Counted from the stretch's first letter, positions 17,111 to 27,718 are shown. The stretch is 64,000 nt of DNA from CAWGAJ01 sp963820545 (GCA_963820545.1 CAWGAJ010000002.1:1302001-1366000), one strand, 5' to 3'. The notes: generated from the letters alone by a model not told the origin. Numbers and translations: made by a program.

Positions 17111-18130
17111 ATGAATGTTCGTACTTTGACTCTGACTCTGTCAGTTGTCGTGCTGAGCGCCGGCATGGCTCCGGCGGTCAGCATTGACTTGGTGCCGATA
17201 GGCAACCCAGGCAACGCCGGCGAATGGTCCGGCGGGAGCTTCGGCGGCGAGGGACCGAACCGCGTCTGCGGGGCAGTGGATTACACGTACAGTATCGGCA
17301 AGTACGAAGTGACGTCCGGTCAGTACACCGAGTTCCTCAATGCCGTGGCCAAGACCGACACCTACGGTCTGTACAACGTGTATATGTGGAACAACGATTA
17401 CAGTTGCAAGATTCAGCAGAGTGGCTCGCCGGGCAACTATACGTACAGCGTGGCACCGAATTATGCCAACCGCCCGGTGAACTGGGTAAGTTACTGGGAC
17501 GCCTGCCGGTTTGCTAACTGGCTGCACAACGGCCAGCCGACCGGTGCGCAGGGTGTGGGCACAACGGAGACGGGGGCATACACCCTGAACGGCTACAACG
17601 GCAATGATGGCCGAACCATTGGCAGAAACGCTGGTGCGAAGTGGGCGGTGACCAGCGAGGACGAGTGGTACAAATCGGCATATTACAAGGGCGGCGGCAC
17701 CAATGCCGGTTACTGGCACTTCCCGACGGCGAGTGACACGACACCAGGCCGCGACATGGCCGATGTCTCGGGCAATAACGCCAACTACGAGCCTTACCCC
17801 ATCGACCCACCGTACTACACCACGGTTGTGGGCGAGTTCCAGAACTCCAACAGCCCGTACGGCACATTCGATCAGGGCGGCAATGTTTGGGAGTGGACCG
17901 AGTCGATTATACGTCCGGATGCAGATGATGGGTCGCGTTTGATGCGTGGCGGGTCGTTCAACTGCGAGGCGAACTACATGCTTGCCTCCTCCCGCGGCGC
18001 CGCCTGGCTCCCTGAGCAGTGGTACTCCACTATAGGGTTTCGCGTGGTAAGTGTTCCTGAGCCCGGTAGCATTACCTTGCTCGTATGCGGTGCGATTGCC
18101 GGTTTGATTTGGTGGAAACGCAGGAAATAA
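17111..18130 (+). CDS. Exported SUMF1-like (formylglycine-generating enzyme fold) PEP-CTERM protein
   Basis: A 339-residue secreted protein: signal peptide (1-23), then a SUMF1/FGE-sulfatase fold with IGKYEVTSGQYTEFLNAVA, NRPVNWVSYWDACRFANWL, SEDEWYKSAYY, YGTFDQGGNVWEWTE and MRGGSF. It ends in a PEP-CTERM sorting tail: VPEPGS, a membrane segment and a KRRK cluster. The tail directs exosortase-dependent cleavage and export. No Cys pair typical of true formylglycine-generating enzymes stands out, so a structural or lectin-like role in the envelope is more likely than catalysis. GGAGAAA precedes the ATG. A diverged paralogue follows. Confidence 0.88.
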   Translation: MNVRTLTLTLSVVVLSAGMAPAVSIDLVPIGNPGNAGEWSGGSFGGEGPNRVCGAVDYTYSIGKYEVTSGQYTEFLNAVAKTDTYGLYNVYMWNNDYSCKIQQSGSPGNYTYSVAPNYANRPVNWVSYWDACRFANWLHNGQPTGAQGVGTTETGAYTLNGYNGNDGRTIGRNAGAKWAVTSEDEWYKSAYYKGGGTNAGYWHFPTASDTTPGRDMADVSGNNANYEPYPIDPPYYTTVVGEFQNSNSPYGTFDQGGNVWEWTESIIRPDADDGSRLMRGGSFNCEANYMLASSRGAAWLPEQWYSTIGFRVVSVPEPGSITLLVCGAIAGLIWWKRRK

Positions 18131-18581
18131 AATCCTTTGTCTTTTACATTTTCGAGAAGTAGGGTGCGTGCTTGCACGCACGTGTGTGTTACAGACACCC
18201 CCATGCCCCCGCCCCAGTACGGATTTTACTGAAATCTTCACCAAAACTATTGACATTTGCGGGGGGAGGTGTAAATTAAGCAAAAACTGCCCTCCTCAAA
18301 ACAACACACAATGAGGCAGCTCTTGCGGCCCGGGTATATTTTGTAGGCTAACCGCAAAATTCTTCGCCGGGCATTTCTAGCATTTCGTAGGCTGCGTGCT
18401 TGCACACACTCATATATTACAAACTATTTTCGCGCGTGTGTGCAAGTACGCATCCTATGTACTCCTTACGCTCCGCGTGAGGGACACGTTCCGCATGATG
18501 GATTAACTTCACGCGGAGCGTGAAGAGTACAAATTTATTTCCCAGTCCACATCACACACTTACACCTCGGAGGAAAAGACA
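18131..18581. repeat. Intergenic region with three palindromic repeats and a duplicated promoter region
   Basis: Between the paralogues lie GTGCGTGCTTGCACGCAC (18164-18181), a long imperfect palindrome built of GCGTGCTTGCACACA / TGTGTGCAAGTACGC (18387-18462), and an inverted ACGCTCCGCGTGAG / TTCACGCGGAGCGTGAA pair (18468-18526). The middle part (18225-18360) aligns with the region before the first paralogue (16740-16920), so the promoter was duplicated with the gene. Confidence 0.7.
18250..18320 (+). promoter_or_regulatory. Promoter-like hexamers and GAGGCAGC element of PEP-CTERM gene 2
   Basis: TTGACA (18250-18255), a 16-base spacer that is mostly G, TAAATT (18272-18277), then GAGGCAGC at 18313-18320, 262 bases before the ATG at 18582. 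The block GAGGCAGC..CTT..GGCCC..ATATTTT..CGCAAAA is shared with the first gene's leader. Confidence 0.5.
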
Positions 18582-19646
18582 ATGAAATTGAAAAATCTGA
18601 GCGTTACATTCATTTTGGTTGCCGTGGCGGTTTATGCCGTGGCCGCACAAGCGGTAACGATCGATTTGGTGCCCGTGGGCAACCCGGGTAACGCACCCGA
18701 TACACAACATGGGAGCTATGGCTCAGTAGGCTATGAGTACCAGATCGGCAAGTTCGAGATTACCGCCGGGCAGTACGCTGAATTTCTTAACGCCGTGGCC
18801 AAAACGGATAGTCACGTATTGTATTCACCGTATATGGACTACGACGTTCATCCTGATTATAAGGGTTGCAACATCAAGCGGAGCGGTACTTCTGGTTCAT
18901 ATATATATTCGGTGGCTTCCGACTGGGCTAATCGGCCGGTGAACTTTGTTTCCTGGGGCAACGCGGCCCGATTATGCAACTGGTTGGCCAATGGGCAGCC
19001 GACCACGGGAGTCCAGGACCTTTCCACAACCGAGGATGGCTCGTATTACTTAGACGGCGCAATGAACGACGCCCGGCTCATGGAAGTAACTCGCAAGCCC
19101 GACGCCATCTGGGTAATCCCCAGCGAGGACGAGTGGTTCAAGGCGGCATATTACGATCCAAACAAACCGGGCGGCGCGGGATATTGGCGTTATCCGACTA
19201 TGAGCAATACCGCGCCAATAAACACCTTGATCGATCCCGATCCGGGTAGCAATGCGAACTTTTATGACTTTGAAGGTTTTGGCACCGGTGGATACACTAT
19301 AGGTGGTCCGTACTATCGCACTCCAGTCGGCGAGTTCGAGAACTCGGCCAGCCCCTATGGAACGTTCGATCAGGGTGGAAACGTGTGGGAATGGAATGAA
19401 ACGATTAATTCGGGCCAACGTGTTATTCGTGGCGGAGATTTTTCTCAAGGTTCACACGAAACACTGGTTGATGTCCGCCAAAACCTTGACCCAGGTAACG
19501 AGTACGCCTACCTCGGTTTCCGCGTGGCAAGTGTTCCTGAGCCCGGTAGCATTACCTTGCTCGTATGCGGAGCGATTGCCGGTTTGATCTGGTGGGGAGA
19601 TGTCGCAAGTAAAATCCGTGCCACAGCACTAAAAGTACTGGGCTAA
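18582..19646 (+). CDS. Second exported SUMF1-like PEP-CTERM protein with altered C-terminus
   Basis: A 354-residue paralogue of the 17111 product: signal peptide ending near AQAV, then IGKFEITAGQYAEFLNAVA, NRPVNFVSWGNAARLCNWL, SEDEWFKAAYY, YGTFDQGGNVWEWNE and IRGGDFSQG. The PEP-CTERM box (VPEPGS) and hydrophobic segment are present. The basic tail is replaced by WWGDVASKIRATALKVLG, so the usual Arg/Lys cluster right after the membrane segment is lost. This may affect sorting. The tail DNA is almost identical to that of the first copy while the rest has diverged. A GGAGG site precedes the ATG. Confidence 0.86.
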   Translation: MKLKNLSVTFILVAVAVYAVAAQAVTIDLVPVGNPGNAPDTQHGSYGSVGYEYQIGKFEITAGQYAEFLNAVAKTDSHVLYSPYMDYDVHPDYKGCNIKRSGTSGSYIYSVASDWANRPVNFVSWGNAARLCNWLANGQPTTGVQDLSTTEDGSYYLDGAMNDARLMEVTRKPDAIWVIPSEDEWFKAAYYDPNKPGGAGYWRYPTMSNTAPINTLIDPDPGSNANFYDFEGFGTGGYTIGGPYYRTPVGEFENSASPYGTFDQGGNVWEWNETINSGQRVIRGGDFSQGSHETLVDVRQNLDPGNEYAYLGFRVASVPEPGSITLLVCGAIAGLIWWGDVASKIRATALKVLG

Positions 19647-19684
19647 GATCAATTGCCCCTGGGGGCAAAAAAATGTGGGAAAGG

Positions 19685-20923
19685 CTAAGAACAGAGTTCT
19701 TTTTTTAGCATTTCCTTGGCGGCCTCAGATGTTAAAAGCTCGCCATCCAACTGCATTTCGCGGATTTTTTGCAGAATTCTACGATACTCCGGCCCTTGGG
19801 GAATACCCAATTGCAGCAAATCTTCCCCAGTCACAAGTGACGGGGGATTGAGTTCTTCGGGCGGCATTTTGAGCTTTTCGCGGCAATAGGCGGCGGCTTT
19901 TTCGGCCTCGGGCGAAAATGCTTCCATCAGATCCATTAGGTCGGCGATGCCTTCGGCGATCAAAAGCGGCTGCAATACCGACCATTTCATGGCCTGCGGA
20001 TTGACAATCGCCGCTTGATTTTCCACCAACCAAACCGCCCGATTGGTTTGCTGATTTGATAATCGCCAACGGCGGCAGATCACTTTTATACCGTCCGGAT
20101 TGATCAAGGTATGTAGCAATGCCGCCAAGGCCAGGGGAAAGCCGGGATTTTTCAGTCGTCCTAGCACGGTTAACGCCTGTTCCAGTCGATGTTTTTGATC
20201 TTCGTTCTGCGGTACGATCTCAGGCAGCACGGTTGCCGCCAGGTTGGTTGCCATCAACAGACGAATCGCCATGACCCGAGAGGGTTCCTCCAATATGCGG
20301 ATCATTTCCATGGCGATCCGCTCGGGACTGACCACGTTGATTTCGGCCGCCATATCGCGGATGGCCGTTTGGGTTTCTTCCTCTAAAGCGAAGTCAAAAG
20401 TGGCCGAAAATCGCACTGCCCTGAGCATACGGAGTTTGTCTTCGGCAAAACGTTCGCGCGCATTGCCAATGGCCCGGATTCGCCGCCTGGCAAGATCATC
20501 CTGACCGCCGACAAAGTCGATTACGCAATCTTCCAAAGGATCGTAGAACAGGCCATTGATGGTAAAGTCGCCGCGCCGCGTCTTCTTGGGCGGAGCTGAA
20601 GGTTACATGATCGGGATGGCGCCCATCGCTGTAGGCGGCGTCTTTGCGGAAGGTGGCCACCTCGATCATGCCCGCCGCCCTGGGTCCTTTCACGGTAATT
20701 ACGCCAAAGGCCGCGCCAATGGCCAGCGTGCGGCGACGCCCAAAGACCTCGCGGATTTGCTCCGGCGTGGCATTGGTGGCCACGTCAAAATCCTTGGGCG
20801 CCCGTCCCAGTAGTTGATCGCGCACGCACCCGCCGGCCCAATAGACCTCGAATCCCCCGCGCGCAGCTTGCGAACCACCTCGACGGCAAATCGGCGTTGT
20901 TCCGGCGGTAACAATTTTGCCAT
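19685..20923 (-). pseudogene. CCA tRNA nucleotidyltransferase / poly(A) polymerase family, two frameshifts
   Basis: Adds or repairs the 3' CCA of tRNAs. The ATG at 20923 begins MAKLLPPEQRRFAV. After a frame change at about 20862-20872 it reads YWAGGCVRDQLLGRAPKDFDVAT (class II head with the DxD). After a second change at about 20572-20580 it reads DFTINGLFYDPLEDCVIDFVGG and the neck and body domains through KEMLKKELCS. Both breaks sit on GCGC tracts. Adding 1 and 2 bases restores LRAGGFEVYWAGG and EDAARGDFTING. The gene lies 5 bases after the DUF4143 gene. As CCA addition is usually essential, a sequence error is likely. Confidence 0.82.
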
Positions 20924-20928
20924 GACAG

Positions 20929-22125
20929 TTAACCCCAATCTTGCCAAGAATAAACCGCCGTGTTTTTTCGGATGAATGAGGAATCGCCAGCGTAGACCAA
21001 GGCGGCGGGAACATCTGATTGGCCTGGTAAGTCGCGCCAGTACTCTAGTGTTTTGAAATAATCCTCGGCAACAGTCTCGCCGGATTTGATTTCCACCGGC
21101 ACGAGTTTATTGCCGCGATCGATTATCAAGTCAACTTCATGTCCGGCCGAGTCTCGCCAGAAAAACACTTGCGGTTCTAATCCGCGATTAAAATAATTCT
21201 TCAAAATTTCCGAAATGACCCATGTTTCAAACACTGCGCCCCGCAAGGCGTGAAATCGCAGATCCGCGGCTGTTTGAACACGCAACAGGTTGCACAACAA
21301 TCCGCTGTCGAGGAAATAAAGTTTAGGCGTTTTTACCAACCGCTTGTTGAAATTGCGATGGTGCGGCCGCAGAAGCATGACGATGAAACTTGCTTCTAAA
21401 ATGGACAGCCATCGGCGAGCGGTGGTATGCGCGACGCCCGCATCGGCCGCCAAAGAAGCCAGATTGAGTAATTGCCCGCTGCGGCCCGCGCACAAACGAA
21501 TAAATCGTGAAAATGTTTCGATGTCGCCGACGTTTATCATTTCCCGCACGTCTCTTTCCAAGTACGTTTGACAGTAATTGCGGAGCCACTCTTGGCTATC
21601 TAATCCTTTATCGTGTATACGCGGATAAAAACCTCGAAAAAGCATTTCAAACAGATCACCGGTACGAGGTTCGTGTGGAATCGGCGCTGATCCTATGCGC
21701 GATATGGAGAAAGGATCGCGGTCGGCAAGTTCGGCTGCCGACAACGGCAAAAGATGAAGTATCGCACAGCGTCCGGCAAGAGTTTGACTGATTTTATCCA
21801 TCAACAGAAAATTATGCGATCCGGTAAGAATGAACCGGCCTGGAACATTTTCTTCATCGACGATGCCTTGAATATATGAAAACAAATCTGGCGCACGTTG
21901 CACTTCATCGAGGATCACCGGACCGGAGAATTGAGACAAAAATCCTCGGGGATCATTCTTGGCAAATTCGCGATGATCGGGGCTTTCCAAAGATATATAC
22001 CCGTACTCATTGAAAACACTTCGGACTAGCGTCGTCTTCCCCGATTGGCGGGGTCCGGTCAACGAAACAACCGGATATTCAGAGGCGGATTTTCGAAGCT
22101 TTGGCGTCAAATGCCGGTTAATCAT
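20929..22125 (-). CDS. AAA+ ATPase with DUF4143 domain
   Basis: A roughly 398-residue protein of the AAA_14/DUF4143 family, common in accessory regions and of unknown function. Motifs: Walker A LTGPRQSGKTTLV, Walker B GPVILDEVQRAPDLF, sensor ILTGSHNFLLM, and the DUF4143 part with LYFLDSGLLCNLL and a nuclease-like HEVDLIIDRG...VPVEIKSG ending. The start at 22125 gives MINRHLTPKLRKS, matching relatives. An upstream start at 22176 would translate the 31-bp palindrome. The stop is 5 bases before the CCA enzyme gene. Confidence 0.85.
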   Translation of the reverse strand: MINRHLTPKLRKSASEYPVVSLTGPRQSGKTTLVRSVFNEYGYISLESPDHREFAKNDPRGFLSQFSGPVILDEVQRAPDLFSYIQGIVDEENVPGRFILTGSHNFLLMDKISQTLAGRCAILHLLPLSAAELADRDPFSISRIGSAPIPHEPRTGDLFEMLFRGFYPRIHDKGLDSQEWLRNYCQTYLERDVREMINVGDIETFSRFIRLCAGRSGQLLNLASLAADAGVAHTTARRWLSILEASFIVMLLRPHHRNFNKRLVKTPKLYFLDSGLLCNLLRVQTAADLRFHALRGAVFETWVISEILKNYFNRGLEPQVFFWRDSAGHEVDLIIDRGNKLVPVEIKSGETVAEDYFKTLEYWRDLPGQSDVPAALVYAGDSSFIRKNTAVYSWQDWG

Positions 22126-22144
22126 GGAACAATTTATCATTTTA

Positions 22145-22175
22145 TGCAATATGAACATTGAATGTTCATATTGCA
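22145..22175. promoter_or_regulatory. Perfect 31-bp palindrome before the DUF4143 gene
   Basis: Two perfect 15-base arms, TGCAATATGAACATT and its complement, flank a single G at 22160. It lies 19 bases upstream of the preferred start codon on the minus strand, where a repressor site would block transcription. Confidence 0.65.
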
Positions 22176-22683
22176 ATGATACATCAAGGATTCGTGGTTG
22201 ACAAGCACAGCGGGTTCAAAACTTACGCAATCATCTGTCGCGGGTTTATGGGAGAGTTTGATTAACCATTTCCACCACTCGTTTCCGGGCATTATCGTTC
22301 CAGGAAAAATGATATTCCAAGCCTGGGCGTAAAAAATAAAGCACCAGCTCGGCTGGCGGAGATTTGAGAATCTTTTCGGCGGCCAGGGCGTAAACCAGCA
22401 TCTGCATTTCGTACTGGGCCGCGATTTCTGCCAGGGTTTTGGCAGTGATGCGATTGGTTTTATAATCGACTATGTGCCACCCATCGTCCTTATCGCGATA
22501 AAGGCAATCGATAAACCCCTGCAAATATCGACCGTCAGGATCGCGATTGCCCGGCGGCCAGGCCAGCAGGAATTCAAGTTCGCGATAGATTTCTTCGGCA
22601 GCGGCGATTTGAGTAATGCGCGGTGAGGCCAGAAAGCGACCGATCATATCGATCGGTTCGGCCAGATTCAACTCGGGCATGAA

Positions 22684-22751
22684 GGGGACAGTCCCATTTT
22701 CGCTAAAGCGAAAATCGGGACAGTCCCCGCGAAAATTGGGACAGTCCCCGG
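22684..22751. repeat. GGGACAGTCCC palindromic repeat inside addA
   Basis: GGGGACAGTCCC, a hairpin ATTTTCGCTAAAGCGAAAAT (22696-22715), then two more GGGACAGTCCCC units. It is read through in frame, adding about 23 residues rich in Cys, Asp and Phe (GDCPNFRGDCPDFRF) between helicase and nuclease parts. A related copy is at 22906-22950. Confidence 0.8.
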
Positions 22752-22905
22752 GAGAAAGATGCATTGGCGCAAGACGTCGTACGACCGCGGCGAAATCACC
22801 TGGATTGGTGAAATCCACTTGCGCCAACACAGCATGGACCAACGTGCCCAGCCCCAGTGGATCCAGCGATGGTTCCATGAATTCTTCCATCTCGGGGAAC
22901 GAAAG

Positions 22906-22950
22906 GGGGACAGTCACATCAGCCAATGGCAGATTGGGACAGTCTCCGTG
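22906..22950. repeat. Second GGGACAGTC-type repeat inside addA
   Basis: Shorter, degenerate copy (GGGGGACAGTCAC, then ATTGGGACAGTCTCC) of the 22684 element. It is translated in frame as HGDCPNLPLADVTVPLSF next to the FSFSRLSG motif. Confidence 0.65.
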
Positions 22951-25900
22951 CAACATGCCGCTTAAACGAGAAAAGGAAAATTGTCGGCGCGCACCGGGTC
23001 GGGCGCGATCGGGGCAAGATATTTCGGCAAACGGCCCTCGCCATTTTTGGCCTCTTTTTGGGCTATTTTCCACAATTTCACAAGCGGCGCCCGACCGCAT
23101 GTCCTCGCTGGTTTCTTCTCCAGCGGAGGCTCGGTTGTGGTAACCTTTACTTGCAGATCCGCTTGTAATGCTTTCCCGCTTAATAGATCGAAACGCCGAG
23201 CAAGCAGCTCCAGCCAGGGTCCTTTAATCTCGCCGAGCTTGTCCACAGCGGAGGAGAGAATCAGATAATCGGCCGCCCGGGTCGCGGCCACGTACAGCAG
23301 GCGAATGATTTCGGCCTGGGCTTCTTCATCTTCGCAAAGCGAGAAAAGATCGTAACCTCCGGCCGCTTCGTTATCTTTGATCATTGGTCCGAGTTCCGGC
23401 GAGAAGGCCACCCCGGCCACGGGCCCTCGCTGCGAGCGCCGCCAGATCGGGCACGATAACCAGGGGAAATTCCAGCCCTTTGGCCTGATGGATGGTCATC
23501 AAGCGCACCACGTTCATGGTCTCCGATTGCGTGGCGGCCAGCGGTTCCTCGGGTTGCCGGGCGACAAATTCCGAAAGTTGCGTAATGAAATCAGACAGGG
23601 TGAATAAGCCGGATTGATCGAAATTTCGCGCCTGATCGAGCAGTTTGTAAAGATTGGCCAGTTTGCGCTGGCCGAGAAATTCGGCCAAAAGCAAGGCGTC
23701 GTAGCCGGTGCGGTCGAGTGCCTCGTTGATCAGCCGGGCAATCGGCACGCGGTCTTTCATCGCGCGAAATGGCCCAGCGTTTTCGCCGCGAATACAGTTT
23801 GTTGGCGTTGTTTTTTGCCAAGTTGGCGCGGCAGTGTTTCCGAAAACAGTCCGGCCGCAAGACCCTGGGGATGTTTGGCAAGCCAGAAGATGGTTTCGTC
23901 AAGGAGATTGAAAAACGGACTGCGCAGCACGCCCAGCAGGCTCACTTCGTCGCCGGGGCTTTCCAGCGTACGGAGCAAATTCATCAGGTCGAAGACTTCC
24001 TGTTGGGCGTAAAAGGCGTGTCCGCCCACAAGATAATAATCGATGCCATAGCGGCGCAGTGCCTCTTCGTAATACGCCACGTCGGTCAGTGCGCGGAAGA
24101 GCAGGGCGATATCGCCTGATCGCACCGGGCGCGTGGCGGGCCTGCCCGCCTGGGCCGCCTCTTTATCCCAAACATTTATTTCACCCGAATCGATCATGGC
24201 GCGAATGCGCCGCGCGATCCAATCGGCCTCGCGCCGCCGCCGTGCTCGGCGGGCGCTTGATCATCGCCGGATTCTCCGGATTCTTCATCGGCCGCTGGCG
24301 AATCGGCCGTGGACTCATCTTCTTCGGTGGCATCGGGCTTCACCGCCCAGAGAAACTCCACGGCCGGTCTGGGCCCGATCTGCGGCCGCTGCGGGCGCAA
24401 AGCCTCATATTCCGGGCCGAATTCCTCGCTGAACAAGGCGTTGACGAATTCCAAAATGGCCGGCTGGCTGCGGAAGTTCAAGGAAAGCGGCAACCGGCCG
24501 GCCTGGGGAATTTCCTGGCTGAGCTGCCGAAACACGCGGGGATCGGCGCCGCGGAAGCGGTAGATCGACTGCTTGAAATCGCCCACGAAGAACAATTTGC
24601 CCCGGATAAACTCGTGGTCGCATAGCGCCTTGACCAGTTCCACTTGCAAAGGATCGGTGTCCTGGAATTCGTCGACCAAAAGCAGGCGTAAATTGGCGGC
24701 CCAGTTTTTGCGCAGCGATTTTTGTTCCGGTCCCACAAGGAGTTTTTTGGCGCGGATCAACAAATCATTGAAATCGAGCACGCCGCGTTCTGTTTTTGTT
24801 GCGTCGTAGGCTTGGGCCGCTTCGTCGGCCAGGTGGAGCAATTGCAAGCCCGTTTCGGCCGCCGGCCGAGCCGCTTCAGCATTGAAAGCCAGCCGCTTTT
24901 TAAAGCGGTCGATGATTTCGCGCAATTCCGTGACCGCTTTTTTGTATTTCTCGTGCAATTCCTCGCTGGGCCAGTCTTTTTTCGTGCCCCCGTCTTTTAT
25001 CATGGTTGCATCGCGGAGCTTTGGTAATATGGAATCCGGCGTGTCACATTCGGGCAGTCGCGGCAGATTTTCCCGTAAAAATGCCATGCGCTCTTTGCAT
25101 CACCGGATGGCTGCAAGGCCTTTGCCCGGCAATCTCCAGCGCGGTATTTGCCGCGCGAGAAGCAGAGATCTTTTGTAACATCCGGGGCAGCGATTCGCGG
25201 CGATAAAAGTCCTCCCATTTTTCCGTGAGCGCGGCGGCGTTTACAGTCCGCCAATCAGCCCAGTCGATTTCCTGGCGACGCTGGATGAGATGCGCGATCA
25301 TCTCGCGTAGGCCGCCGAGGCCGTGGCGGACGATCAACTCGATAAGCGCCTTGTCGCGATCGGCCAGATTGTCGCGCAGGTTTTCGTCTATTATTTCAAC
25401 GAGCAGGGTATTGGCCTGGGACTGATCGAGCACCTGAAATCGCGGATCCAAACCGGATTGCACGGCATGGCTGCGCAGGAGCGAAGCGCAGAAGGAATGA
25501 ATTGTGCTGATCCGCGCCGCGTCCAGCTCGCGGAGCAGGGCCAGCCAATGGTCGGCTTCTTGTTCGGGACACTCGATCAGCCGTTTGTGGCACGCTTTGC
25601 GGATGCGGTCGCGCATTTCCCGGGCGGCCCGCTCGGTAAAGGTGATCGCCACTAATTGTCCCAGTTGTGTCGGTTCCGCTTCACTGGGTTCCAAGTGCGA
25701 AAGGAAACGCTCGGTGAGCACGTAGGTCTTGCCGCAGCCTGCCCCGGCCGACAGCGCCACGGATACGTCCCGGGCGGCAATCGCTCGGCGTTGCTCGTCG
25801 GTCCATGACTGGCGATTGTCTTTCAAGGAAATGTCGGCGACCATTTCTTCTCCAATGCGCGAATTTGCCCAATGCGACAAACAGTGCGAAACGGACAATA

Positions 25901-26931
25901 ACCGGTGCAGCGCCGATCAGGATTAAAAACAGGAAAACAGCCCTGGCGAATACCACGAACCAAGCCGGCTACGGTCTTGCCCAAGATGGCCCGGATTTCT
26001 TCCCACTCGGCCGTAGGCTCGATCCCATTGGGTGTGATTTGGTACGTTTTTAGCACTTGCTTGGCTTTGAATCCTTCCTTTTTGACGTGCCAATAGCCGG
26101 CCTGCCAAGGCAAAGCGTCACGATTGTTAAGCAGCAATTCGGCCGTGGCCAGGCAATACAGCGGCAGTTGCAAGGCAATGCCCCGCTCGACATTTTCCTT
26201 GGTGACCTTTACGGAACTCCCGGTTTTATAATCCACCACGTTAAAGACGATCTGCCGGCCGATTTTGCCCGTGTCGATACGGTCGATCCGGCCCGAAATG
26301 CGGACCGTATCTTCTCCCGTGGGGAATTTCAGCGGATCGTCGATGGAGAGCGAGCCTTTGCCGTGTTTTGATTTGCCGAAAGAGGCCTCGAAAAATTCCG
26401 GAACCGGCGGAGAAGCAAAGGTTTTCCATAAATTATCGTACTTCTGATGCTGATCACGATACCCGCTGAGCCAGCGAGTTATGAGTCGGCGATCGACCTC
26501 GCGTAATGCGGTGCGCAGCGGATTGGACGAAGGCGGCGGGAGCTTCTTCCAAGGCATTTTGCAACAGGCGCTCAAACTCGGCTGGCTCAAGTTCCAGCGG
26601 CGAGCCGGGACGCCCCAACGCCTCGTTCACCCGCCGATGAAACAAGGCCAGCACTTCGTGTACGATCTGACCGCGTTCCAACACGTCCAGTTCCAGGGTC
26701 AGATCTTCGGGCGGCAACAGTTGCAGCACGTTTTCCAAAAGAAAGCGATATGGGCAAGAGGCATATTTTTCGAGTTCCGAGGCGGTAAAAGATCGCTGGG
26801 GCAACAATTCCGCGGCAAGCAGTTTTTCCACGGCTTTGCCCGGCAACAGGCCCTCGGCCGGGCCAAATCGCTCGCGATCCTGGCGCAGAATAATCAGTTC
26901 CAATCCGGCCGAAATATTCTTTGTAGGACGG

Positions 26932-26997
26932 ATTTGTAAGCCGTCTTGGACGGAATGCAATTCCGTCCTACTATCCGTCCTACAGTTGGTCCTACTG
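26932..26997. repeat. TAGGACGGAAT palindromic repeat inside addB
   Basis: Nested inverted units of TAGGACGG / CCGTCCTA, including GACGGAATGCAATTCCGTC (26949-26967). The reading frame stays open through it (TNCRTDSRTELHSVQDGLQ), giving about 22 extra residues in a linker before the nuclease domain. Confidence 0.75.
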
Positions 26998-27689
26998 CCG
27001 GAGTCTGACTCGCAATCAATTTGCATTAATCCCGCCAGAAGCGATGTATCGCCGGAGAGGGCGTCGGCCATGGCCTGGACGCGAAACTCGGCGGCCGATA
27101 GCGGCTGGTCGCCTGCCGGCAGGGGGCTAAAGTCGGTCGTTTCCGTACGGAGAATCTTCGTGCCGCCAAAGGCCTGTTCTACTTCCATCAGATACGGGCT
27201 GGGCAAAAGAGGCTGTGCCGCGTCGTCCCAGGCGGGATAACTCAAATACAAACGGCGCGTGGCCCGGGTAATGGCCTCATAAAACAAGAGCATTTCTTCC
27301 TGCATGCGCTGGTCGCGCAGCCAGGGGCAGCCCTTTCTCGATCAGGCGCAGGTACTCGGCCTCGCTATAAAGCCGATCTTCCCGGTCCGCGCGGGGAAAG
27401 GCCTTTTCCGAGAGGCCCGCTAAAAAAAGATATGGTATTTCCAGCGAGCGGATGCTGGGCGCGGAAAGTATGCGCACGCGACCAGTCTCGTCATCCGCCG
27501 CTGGCATGCGCTGGCTTCTGAGGACGTCGATCAAGGCCTGAAATGCCTCGCGGCGGTCCAATTCCGGCGCACGCTGATTGAGCCAGCGGGCCAATGTATC
27601 GCCTGATGAGAGCACACTCATCAGCCGATTCCAGGCAATAATCTCCTGATCAAACAGCAAATCCCCGTGGGCTTGAGGGAATTTTTTCC

Positions 27690-27718
27690 TCGTTCCCATG
27701 CTCCGCGTGGGAACGAGA
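27690..27718. repeat. CGTTCCCA..TGGGAACG palindrome inside addB
   Basis: CTCGTTCCCATG and its complement around CTCCG form a 12-bp-arm palindrome that is read in frame as LVPTRSMGTRKK. A related element (TTCTCGTTCCCGGGCTCAGCCTGGGAACG) is intergenic at 42349-42377. Confidence 0.75.

Larger units (their letters stand above)
22246..25844 (-). pseudogene. addA: AddA-type helicase-nuclease, multiply frameshifted
   Basis: The UvrD-like helicase and nuclease subunit of the AddAB double-strand-break resection complex. All helicase motifs are readable across frames: LSAGAGCGKTYVLTERF (Walker A), ITFTERAAREMR, STIHSFCASLL, LLLVDEFQDTDPLQVEL (Walker B), FFVGDFKQSIYRFRGADP, MTIHQAKGLEFPLVIV and LLYVAATRAADYL. 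The C-terminal nuclease shows FIDCLY and HIVDYKTNR. Frame changes lie near 25075, 24238, 23758, 23440 and 22995, each at a GCGC tract. ATG 25844 has GGAG 7 bases upstream and overlaps the end of addB by 22 bases. Two repeat insertions sit before the nuclease motifs. Confidence 0.82.

Noticed and set aside
22126..22176. Longer DUF4143 start at 22176
   Set aside because: It would translate the 31-bp palindrome, and relatives begin close to MINRHL; the start at 22125 is better.
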